Notes: a model not told the origin generated them from the sequence alone. Shown: positions 1 to 5,040, counted from the stretch's first letter. The stretch is 5,076 bases of DNA from CAVZLD01 sp964522605 (GCA_964522605.1 CAZFWV010000452.1:1-5076); one strand, 5' to 3'. Translations and numbers: made by a program.

Positions 1-341
1 TCCTCCGGTAATGTTGCCTCGCGAATCAATCGGCGAATCGCCTTTCCGACCTTGGACAGTGAGTCAGAATCCTGGTGCAGACGATCAATCTGCTCACGGA
101 TGGAGTCGTCTGAATCGTTGGCTTTCAAAAAGTCGCGATATGCGTCCGCTGTCGTGGCAAAACCATCGGGAATCCGGATCTCCGCGTCCTTCAACTCTTG
201 AATCATTTCGCCGAGCGATGCGTTTTTGCCTCCGACACGCGGCACGTCCTTTTTGGTCAGGTCACTCATCCAGAGGATATACGGTTCGGAAGGCGAACCA
301 GGAGATTGTGTGGTTCGTTCTTCAGTTGACGGTTGTGTCAC
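1..341 (-). CDS. ppsA: Phosphoenolpyruvate synthase, N-terminal part (runs off left edge)
   Basis: Phosphoenolpyruvate synthase (pyruvate, water dikinase) makes PEP from pyruvate and ATP, releasing AMP and phosphate; it is a cytoplasmic gluconeogenic enzyme. Only the first 113 residues, part of the ATP-binding domain, lie in the window. Clear family motifs are VGGKNASLGEM (residues 36-46) and PDGFATTADAY (58-68), followed by a helical stretch ending in IREATLPE at the edge. The start is set at GTG 341: a GGAG lies 6 nt upstream, and this start keeps YILW just before the family core, which matches the LVLW segment of E. coli PpsA as I recall it. The ATG at 269 would cut that segment off. An ATG at 437 is in the same open frame, directly after a stop, but lacks a ribosome site and would give an unusually long tail. 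The upstream neighbour is the divergent kaiC-like operon. Identity is near certain; the start is likely but not proven. Confidence 0.93.
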   Translation of the reverse strand, partial: MTQPSTEERTTQSPGSPSEPYILWMSDLTKKDVPRVGGKNASLGEMIQELKDAEIRIPDGFATTADAYRDFLKANDSDDSIREQIDRLHQDSDSLSKVGKAIRRLIREATLPE

Positions 342-346
342 AGTGC

Positions 347-350
347 GCTC
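347..350 (-). promoter_or_regulatory. Ribosome binding site that decides the ppsA start
   Basis: On the minus strand GGAG is followed by six bases (CGCACT) and then GTG at 341. This is the only good Shine-Dalgarno spacing among the candidate ppsA starts (ATG 437, GTG 341, ATG 269). Confidence 0.55.
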
Positions 351-573
351 CAGTGTGATGCGGTGTTCTGCGATCGAAACGACAGACGACGCTGCATTGA
401 AACCAACGTGCTGAAAACGCAAAGGACGTGCCACCATTTAATCGGAAGGCAACATAGTCGTTCCACTGTTTGCCAATTCGGGCCAATTACCGAAAGCCGA
501 AGCGTCAGCGGACGAAGCAGCGTCGGTGTGGGGAGCATCTCCATGTTTTCGTTTGAGACCGGCCCTTGAATCG

Positions 574-711
574 CGACAAAATGTCGTACGCGTCTGCTAA
601 CCTGTCGTCGAAGGGGAAAGTTCGCCTCGACGTCATCCAACAGGGTGCCACCGCTCGTGAAAGGCCGTTTCCGAGCGGTGTGGAGTACGAGCACGAAAAA
701 GAATTCGTACT
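574..711. other. Cluster of four hairpins in the ppsA upstream region
   Basis: Four inverted repeats follow each other. (a) 574-586: CGACA, loop AAA, TGTCG. (b) 606-614 with 625-632: CGTCGA-GG against CCTCGACG, one bulged A. (c) 649-662 with 668-680: CACCGCTCG and GAAA against TTTC and CGAGCGGTG, 13 pairs, one bulged T and the loop GGCCG. (d) 684-690 with 705-711: AGTACGA against TCGTACT, 14-nt loop. None is followed by a run of T on either strand, so they do not look like terminators. All lie between the predicted promoter at 772-801 and ppsA, which fits a structured 5' leader or a separate small RNA. Hairpin (c) is the only one that is strong on its own. Confidence 0.45.
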
Positions 712-771
712 GCGAGCCGATTCCGTTCGACCTACTTCTCATGCCAACTTCTCGTGGCTGTTCCTCTGCCG

Positions 772-801
772 ATTATACTTGCCACTCGTAACGAATGTGA
801 A
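772..801 (-). promoter_or_regulatory. Near-consensus sigma70-type promoter toward ppsA
   Basis: Reading the minus strand, TTCACA (801-796) is separated by 18 bp from a perfect TATAAT (777-772), giving 11 of 12 matches to the housekeeping consensus. The predicted RNA start is near 765. The next solid gene downstream is ppsA, whose GTG is at 341, so the leader would be about 420 nt. It could instead drive a short RNA or a small leader frame. A match this good is unlikely by chance in a short spacer, but planctomycete promoters are poorly characterised. Confidence 0.5.
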
Positions 802-822
802 ATCCAATCCATGCGGTGGCAA
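779..822. repeat. Inverted repeat TTGCCAC / GTGGCAA around the ppsA -35 box
   Basis: TTGCCAC (779-785) and GTGGCAA (816-822) are perfect 7-bp complements 30 bp apart. One arm lies in the promoter spacer next to the -10 box and the other just upstream of the -35 box. This position suits a pair of regulator half-sites, but a 7-bp repeat can arise by chance. Confidence 0.3.
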
Positions 823-845
823 TTCTTCTCGTAAGGCTCATCGCT

Positions 846-858
846 GCGATCTGATCGC
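846..858. promoter_or_regulatory. 13-bp perfect palindrome, candidate operator between the divergent promoters
   Basis: GCGATC, a central T, then GATCGC. It lies about 45 bp upstream of the ppsA -35 box and about 52 bp upstream of the kaiC -35 box, nearly midway. Such a site could bind a dimeric regulator controlling both directions. No binding family is recognised. Confidence 0.35.
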
Positions 859-909
859 CCGTTGGGAAAGATGCGCTGCGACAGAATCCGGGGCACGCAG
901 ATCCGGTCG

Positions 910-939
910 TTGTCGGCAACAAAGAATTCGCGTTAAAAT
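910..939 (+). promoter_or_regulatory. Candidate sigma70-type promoter of the kaiC-like operon
   Basis: TTGTCG (910-915, 4 of 6 matches) and TAAAAT (934-939, 5 of 6) are separated by 18 bp. RNA would start near 946 and leave a leader of about 85 nt before the ATG at 1032. It is the best plus-strand match in the upstream region, but moderate. Confidence 0.4.
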
Positions 940-974
940 AATGCGTTGGGAACGGAGGAGCGAGAGCAGTACCA

Positions 975-1006
975 GGGAACTGGGGGGGGCTTTCCGGAGA
1001 CCGGGG
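975..1006 (+). other. G-rich leader segment with an eight-G run
   Basis: G tracts lie at 975-977 (GGG), 982-989 (eight G) and 1003-1006 (GGGG) on the coding strand, 26-57 nt ahead of the kaiC start. The eight-G run could supply two tracts, so a G-quadruplex in the mRNA leader is possible, although the last loop would be long (about 13 nt). The homopolymer may also vary in length by slippage. Being outside the reading frame, a length change would affect leader structure and not the protein. Confidence 0.3.
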
Positions 1007-1031
1007 ACGACGTAAGAAAGGGTTGGCAAGT

Positions 1032-2582
1032 ATGAGTTCGCAGCAAGAAACTCCCGGAAAGCAATCGCGAAGCGACTCGGAACAGCCTCAAGGCGACATC
1101 CCAGGGGTGGAACCAAGTGCACAAGACTGCGCCGAAACAGGGATTCGCGGATTGGACAAGCTCTTGATCGGGGGATTTCCTCGCGAGCACACGTATCTCA
1201 TTGAAGGAGAACCGGGATCGGGGAAAACAACATTAGGTCTTCAATTCTGCATCAGTGGAGCGAAACGCGGCGAACGCGTCTTATATCTAAGCACCTGTGA
1301 ATCCGAAAAGGAGCTGCAGGGAATCGCCCGAGCACACGGTTGGCCTCTGGATGGTGTGCACGTTTACCACCATGATGCGCCGACCAACATCCGCGACGGC
1401 TTAAACCAGTCTGTGTTTCATCCCGCTGAGGTGGAATTGCCGCGGACGATGGAAGCGATCTTTTCTGTCATCGATCAGATTGACCCCCAGCGATTGGTGG
1501 TTGACTCGCTTTCCGAGCTTCGAAATCTGGCCGTTGACCCGAAGTGGTTTCGCCGTGAACTCCTCGCTCTAAAGGAGGATTTAGACGGACGTCGATGCAC
1601 AACGTTGCTCTGTGATGAGAGTTTGCAGGCTAGTCATCCAGTTGCCAGCATCGTGCATGGTGTAGTTCAGCTTGAGCAGCTTGCTGCGGATTACGGGCCA
1701 GACAGAAGGCGGGTGCGGGTCACAAAGTTGCGTGGAATACCTCATGTGAGTGGCTTTCATGATATGAGAATTCAGCATGGGGGAATCTCGGTCTATCCGC
1801 GACTGGTTGCCGCCGAACACCGTCAAAAGAGCGATGAAATGTCAGTTTCAAGCGGAATTGCTCAGCTTGATCAACTATGTGGTGGCGGACTTGACGCAGG
1901 TGCGACGACGTTACTTCTCGGCGCGTCTGGTGCAGGGAAATCGATTACGGCGACTCAATTTGCGGTCACCGCGGCGGAACGTGGCGAACGCGCGGCATTA
2001 TTTGTGTTCGACGAACGAATTCAGACGACGATCGGGCGTGCGCGAGGGCTCGGAGTTGACCTCGAGCATCATGTGGACCGTGGCCTGATTGACCTCATTC
2101 AAGTCGATCCCGCAGAGTTGACGCCAGGCGAATTCAGTTGGCAGGTACAGCGAGCCGTTGAGCAGGAAGGGGTCAATTTAGTCGTGATCGACAGCTTAGT
2201 TGGTTACGCTCACGCGATGCCTAACGACCGTCTGCTGGCACTTCATTTGCACGAATTATTGGCGTTTCTGAACCAGCTCCGCGTAACGGCAATTGTGATC
2301 ATGACGCAACACGGTTTGCCCGGGACCCTGCGAGAAACGCCGTTCGACGTGAGTTATGTTGCGGACACCGTCATTTTGTTCCACTTGTTTGAATTTGGTG
2401 GCGAAATGCGAAAAGCGATTTCTGTATTCAAGCGTCGTGGTGGTAGTCATGAGCCCACCCTTCGCGAACTTTCCCTAGGTCCGGAAGGGATTTCGATTGG
2501 GGAGCCTCTCAGACAGTTTCATGGAATACTAAGTGGAGTCCCGAGCTATACGGGAATGAGTCTGCCCGATGTGTCGAGCTGA
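1032..2582 (+). CDS. kaiC: KaiC-family double-domain ATPase
   Basis: A 516-residue cytoplasmic ATPase of the KaiC/RAD55 (RecA-like) family, about the length of cyanobacterial KaiC. After a polar tail of about 34 residues come two tandem RecA-like domains. Domain 1 (about 35-245) has Walker A GEPGSGKTT (59-67), catalytic region T-C-E (C89, E90) and Walker B ending at D158. Domain 2 (about 278-500) has Walker A GASGAGKS (297-304), D327-E328 and Walker B VVID (384-387). The region matching the KaiC autophosphorylation loop reads ETPFDVSYVADT, giving T436, S441 and Y442 against KaiC T426, S431 and T432 (aligned by eye). The end, VGEPL-like then F-G-I-L-S-G-V-P, is typical of non-cyanobacterial KaiC homologues paired with sensor kinases. 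Start: ATG 1032 has AAAGGG 9 nt upstream; a TTG at 1023 abuts that site and is less likely. It overlaps the kinase gene downstream. There is no kaiA or kaiB nearby, so clock function should not be assumed; signalling is more likely. Confidence 0.93.
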   Translation: MSSQQETPGKQSRSDSEQPQGDIPGVEPSAQDCAETGIRGLDKLLIGGFPREHTYLIEGEPGSGKTTLGLQFCISGAKRGERVLYLSTCESEKELQGIARAHGWPLDGVHVYHHDAPTNIRDGLNQSVFHPAEVELPRTMEAIFSVIDQIDPQRLVVDSLSELRNLAVDPKWFRRELLALKEDLDGRRCTTLLCDESLQASHPVASIVHGVVQLEQLAADYGPDRRRVRVTKLRGIPHVSGFHDMRIQHGGISVYPRLVAAEHRQKSDEMSVSSGIAQLDQLCGGGLDAGATTLLLGASGAGKSITATQFAVTAAERGERAALFVFDERIQTTIGRARGLGVDLEHHVDRGLIDLIQVDPAELTPGEFSWQVQRAVEQEGVNLVVIDSLVGYAHAMPNDRLLALHLHELLAFLNQLRVTAIVIMTQHGLPGTLRETPFDVSYVADTVILFHLFEFGGEMRKAISVFKRRGGSHEPTLRELSLGPEGISIGEPLRQFHGILSGVPSYTGMSLPDVSS

Positions 2583-4203
2583 AATCTGGGGCAATCCGCC
2601 GGCGAATCGATCGGAAGATCAATCTCTCGATCAGCGGATCCTTGTCCTTGCTCCAACCGGCCGCGATGCCGAAGTCATCAGTCAAGTGCTTTCCGTCGCG
2701 GGGTTCCACTGCGAACGGTGTGGTGATTTTGACCGGCTGTGCGGTGAAATCCGCCGTGGTGGGCTCGCCAGCGTGGTGACGGAAGAAGCTCTTCCGTATG
2801 CGGAGGGTCGGTATCTTCTCAACAAGCTACCTCCGCAACCGTCCTGGTCGGACTTTCCGCTTGTCATTTTGACATCTCGTTTGGCGCGAGGAGCCGCTTT
2901 ACATCAGCTAACTCAACGACGTGGTTCGATTGCACATTTGGCACTTGTTGAGCGCCCGTGTCACACCGCTTCGTTGGTTAGCGCAGTGAGAGTGGCTGCG
3001 AGCTCTCGGTGGCGTCAGTACCAGATTCGCGACGAATTGAAGGCACGGGAACAGACGGAGGCGGCGCTCCGAATGAGCGAGGCAAGAATGCGCGCATTTC
3101 TCGAGAACAGTGCCGTCATCGCCTGGTTGAAGGACGCCCAAGGAAGATATGTGTTCCTCAGCAAGAACTACGAGAAGCGATTTGGAATCCGAAGCAGCGA
3201 CTGGATTGGCAAGACCGATGCGGAGATTTGGCCTCGTGGCATCGCAGTGCGATTTCGCCAGAATGATCTACGAGTACTAGAACATGGTGCGCCGATCGAA
3301 GTGGTCGAGGAAGCAAAGAACGCGGACGGTAGCACATCCTGGTGGTTGAGCAATAAGTTTCCGATTAAGGATTTTGGTGGCGAGTTGTGCGTCGGAGGAC
3401 TTGCTGTGGACGTGACGGAAACCAAGCAGGCTGAAGCCAGAATGCTTGAATGGAATAAGATGCTTGAAGAACGAGTCGCTGAAGGTACTGCCGTTGCCGA
3501 GCGACGCGCGAAGGCGTTGCGTCGCCTGACAGCTCAACTAAGCGATGCAGAGCATCGCGAGCGGCAAAGACTCGCGCGGATTCTCCATGACGGTCTGCAG
3601 CAATTGCTGGTTGCGGCAAAACTTCGACTGCCGGATTGCCAGTCTCTAGATCGCGAGCAACTGGATGAAAAGATCCATAGCGTCCATCGATTGATCGACG
3701 AATGCATTGCAAGCTCCCGCAACCTGGCGATGGAACTCAGTCCTCCTGTGCTGCAGTACGGGTCGTTGGCGGAGGTAATCGAATGGCTCCAGCAATGGTT
3801 TGCGAAAAACTATTCCCTCACGGTCGACATTCAGAGCGATCCGACTTTTCCAGTCGTCCCACGACATGTGCAAGTGTTCCTCTTTGAGACAATTCGCGAA
3901 CTACTGCTCAATGTGGTTAAGCACTCGCATCGGAACGCTGCGTTGCTTCGTGTTATTGGAACGAGCGAGAGCATCCACCTCCAGATCGATGACGAAGGTG
4001 TCAACTTCGATCCGTCAAATGTCACGACGAAGTTGGACGAAGCTCAGTCGATTGGGCTCTTGAGGATTCGTGAGCGACTTGAACTTCTCAAGGGTGAAAT
4101 GCAGATCGCGCGAAGTCGCACGGGAGGTGCGAGTTTTCGGTTGATCGTCCCGGTCGTTGAGACTGAATTCCGATCGACTTCAAATTCCCCGGATCGGGAA
4201 TAG
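2569..4203 (+). CDS. Soluble histidine kinase: pseudo-receiver, PAS, HisKA_3, HATPase
   Basis: A 544-residue sensor kinase with no membrane segment, so probably cytoplasmic. Domains in order: receiver-like fold (about 23-145) beginning RILVLAPTGRDAE, where the usual phospho-acceptor aspartate position reads VVTEE (69-73), so it is probably not phosphorylated; helical linker (about 150-172); PAS domain (about 174-290) with DAQGRYVFLSKNYEKRFG; a second coiled segment; HisKA_3 dimerisation domain with RLARILHDGLQQ and phospho-acceptor H340; and HATPase_c with N-box E444...N448...K451-H452, G1 box D475-E-G-V-N479 and G2 box IGLLRIRER (495-503). HisKA_3 kinases normally phosphorylate NarL/LuxR-type regulators; none is encoded here. 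The ATG lies inside the end of kaiC (14-nt overlap), with no strong ribosome site and no other nearby in-frame start, which points to translational coupling and a joint role with the KaiC-like protein. The G1 box has Asn where the second Gly is usual. Family assignment is firm; the signal sensed is unknown. Confidence 0.93.
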   Translation: MCRAEIWGNPPANRSEDQSLDQRILVLAPTGRDAEVISQVLSVAGFHCERCGDFDRLCGEIRRGGLASVVTEEALPYAEGRYLLNKLPPQPSWSDFPLVILTSRLARGAALHQLTQRRGSIAHLALVERPCHTASLVSAVRVAASSRWRQYQIRDELKAREQTEAALRMSEARMRAFLENSAVIAWLKDAQGRYVFLSKNYEKRFGIRSSDWIGKTDAEIWPRGIAVRFRQNDLRVLEHGAPIEVVEEAKNADGSTSWWLSNKFPIKDFGGELCVGGLAVDVTETKQAEARMLEWNKMLEERVAEGTAVAERRAKALRRLTAQLSDAEHRERQRLARILHDGLQQLLVAAKLRLPDCQSLDREQLDEKIHSVHRLIDECIASSRNLAMELSPPVLQYGSLAEVIEWLQQWFAKNYSLTVDIQSDPTFPVVPRHVQVFLFETIRELLLNVVKHSHRNAALLRVIGTSESIHLQIDDEGVNFDPSNVTTKLDEAQSIGLLRIRERLELLKGEMQIARSRTGGASFRLIVPVVETEFRSTSNSPDRE

Positions 4204-4223
4204 ACAAGACACCGTTGCATGAA

Positions 4224-4460
4224 TCACGCGTTCCCTGGAACCGACACGCGCAGCGGGCTTCCACAGTGGCGACAGGCGATCTCCTGTCCGGAATACTCGG
4301 CGCGAAGCACGAGTCGGCGTCCACAAGTTGCGCATGTCGTCACCGCCACGTGTCCATTAGAGAACGACAAGGCCGGCTGAAGATCAATGGGACTATCTGG
4401 CGTGGTTGCGACGTTGTACGCAGTGGACGAATTGAATTCGTCCCGATAGATGGGTCGCAT
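4224..4460 (-). CDS. Small zinc-ribbon protein of unknown function
   Basis: A 78-residue protein. Residues 1-40 are polar and probably disordered (MRPIYRDEFNSSTAYN...). The C-terminal half is a zinc ribbon with C43-A-T-C46 and C63-R-H-C66, 16 residues apart, and glycines after each knuckle (G47, G67). The pattern CxxCG-r-l...-a-e-y-s-G-q-e-i-x-CxxCG is common in small planctomycete proteins and in the N-terminal ribbons of larger ones; it usually marks zinc binding without a defined job. The start is well supported: GGAGG lies 7 nt upstream of the ATG at 4460. It faces the kinase gene, with only 20 nt between the two stops and no terminator hairpin there, so the transcripts probably overlap at their 3' ends. 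I do not recognise a specific function. The ribosome site and paired CxxC motifs make a real gene likely despite its size. Confidence 0.72.
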   Translation of the reverse strand: MRPIYRDEFNSSTAYNVATTPDSPIDLQPALSFSNGHVAVTTCATCGRRLVLRAEYSGQEIACRHCGSPLRVSVPGNA

Positions 4461-4467
4461 CGGAAGG

Positions 4468-4472
4468 CCTCC
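4468..4472 (-). promoter_or_regulatory. Strong Shine-Dalgarno site of the zinc-ribbon gene
   Basis: On the minus strand GGGAGG is followed by CCTTCCG and then ATG at 4460. It is the best ribosome site in the window and the main reason to accept this short frame as a gene. Confidence 0.65.
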
Positions 4473-4724
4473 CTGATGAAGAATGATGTTGGATTCCTGA
4501 ACCGCAATGCCTCACATATTCACTGCGGCGCGGTCAAAGATCCTCACAGTGTGACGCGGCAACATTAAACGCCGGAATTCGGTTGATTGTCTTCGTTCAT
4601 TCGCTGAGCCACCGTCAATGACGGTCCGCCAGATTCGCTTTGAAAACGATTGCGGTAGTTTAGGAGCTCCGTCGAAGAGAACAGTAGCGTGCCAAATGAA
4701 CGAGCCGCTGCAGTGTCGGACGAT

Positions 4725-4804
4725 CGTGGAAATGGAGGCGTGTCTCGAGCCCTGGTCGAAGAGCAGGCAGCGGGCTGGCCAGGACGAGACACGCCATTTC
4801 CGCG
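4725..4804. repeat. 80-nt near-perfect hairpin
   Basis: The left arm GGAAATGG (4728-4735), three bulged bases (AGG) and CGTGTCTCG (4739-4747) pair perfectly with CGAGACACG (4785-4793) and CCATTTCC (4794-4801): 17 Watson-Crick pairs. Outside, CGT pairs with GCG through one wobble. Inside, after a small internal loop (AGC against A), CCTGGTCG (4751-4758) pairs with TGGCCAGG (4776-4783) through two wobbles in RNA. The apical loop is 17 nt (4759-4775). There is no T run next to either arm, so this is not a standard terminator. No duplicated target site flanks it. It may be a structured RNA, a protein-binding palindrome or a small palindromic repeat element. Confidence 0.65.
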
Positions 4805-4822
4805 CGAGACATGCGCGAAATG
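4795..4822. other. Alternative hairpin sharing the right arm of the 80-nt hairpin
   Basis: CATTTC(C)GCGC at 4795-4805 pairs with GCGCGAAATG at 4813-4822: ten pairs, one bulged C and the loop GAGACAT. Its 5' arm reuses bases 4795-4804 needed by the larger hairpin, so the two folds exclude each other. Confidence 0.45.
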
Positions 4823-4923
4823 TGTTGGCAGGATAATGCAGCGAGCTTTTCCCGATTCCGGCCCGCAACGCCCGAGTGGCGTCCGGTCGATTCGTTCTGA
4901 TTAACACGGCGAAGCGTCATGCG

Positions 4924-4979
4924 ATCACCTTTGCTCTTCCGTAGGAAACTCGGCAACATGCATGTCCTGAGCAGGTGAT
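4924..4979. other. Branched inverted-repeat structure
   Basis: ATCACCT (4924-4930), two bulged T and GCTC (4933-4936) pair with GAGC (4969-4972) and AGGTGAT (4973-4979), 11 pairs in all. Inside this stem lie a small hairpin TTCC-GTA-GGAA (4937-4947) and a perfect 10-bp palindrome ACATGCATGT (4956-4965). The layout could fold as a short multibranch RNA or act as protein-binding DNA. No known riboswitch is recognised. Confidence 0.35.
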
Positions 4980-5006
4980 TATTAGGGTTGCCTTGAAGGT
5001 TGCCCA
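4978..5006 (-). promoter_or_regulatory. Weak candidate promoter reading leftward
   Basis: On the minus strand TGGGCA (5006-5001, 4 of 6) and AATAAT (4983-4978, 5 of 6) are 17 bp apart. It would transcribe through the structures at 4725-4804 toward the zinc-ribbon gene with a leader of about 500 nt. Chance matches of this quality are common. Confidence 0.2.
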
Positions 5007-5016
5007 TCCAGCGAGA

Positions 5017-5040
5017 CACCATCCGTACATGGTGAATTTT
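5017..5040 (+). terminator. Possible weak terminator-like hairpin
   Basis: CACCAT (5017-5022) pairs with ATGGTG (5029-5034) around a 6-nt loop and is followed by AATTTT. The stem is short and the T run is only four, and no plus-strand gene ends just before it, so this is a low-confidence call. Confidence 0.2.

Noticed and set aside
566..1015. 149-codon plus-strand frame upstream of kaiC
   Set aside because: It is Arg/Ser-rich without domain features, overlaps the hairpins, the palindrome and both candidate promoters, and has no ribosome site.
1023..1031. TTG start three codons upstream of the kaiC ATG
   Set aside because: It directly abuts the AAAGGG ribosome site with no spacing, while ATG 1032 is 9 nt away.
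1022..1040. Possible sigma54-type promoter (GG...GC) at the kaiC start
   Set aside because: The spacing between the GG and GC elements is wrong (13 nt, not 10) and it overlaps the start codon.
1032..2582. True circadian clock KaiC
   Set aside because: No kaiA or kaiB is nearby, and the T432-equivalent position is Tyr. Membership of the family is clear, but clock function is not supported.
4544..4554. TCACA-G-TGTGA resembling a CRP site
   Set aside because: The half-sites are in the opposite order to a CRP site (TGTGA-N6-TCACA), so there is no reason to call one.
4728..4801. Hairpin as an intrinsic terminator or insertion-sequence ends
   Set aside because: There is no T run next to either arm, no transposase frame between the arms (only 37 bp apart) and no flanking target duplication.
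4512..4907. 131-codon minus-strand frame in the right spacer
   Set aside because: Its composition is atypical (Arg, Ser, Cys and Trp scattered), there is no domain, and it overlaps other frames of equal quality. It spans the 80-nt hairpin.
4919..4978. 19-codon plus-strand frame (MRSPLLFRRKLGNMHVLSR)
   Set aside because: It is too short to judge, has no ribosome site, and lies inside the branched inverted repeat.
4660..5022. 120-codon minus-strand frame in the right spacer
   Set aside because: There is no recognisable domain or ribosome site, and it overlaps the frame at 4512-4907 in another register, so neither is favoured.
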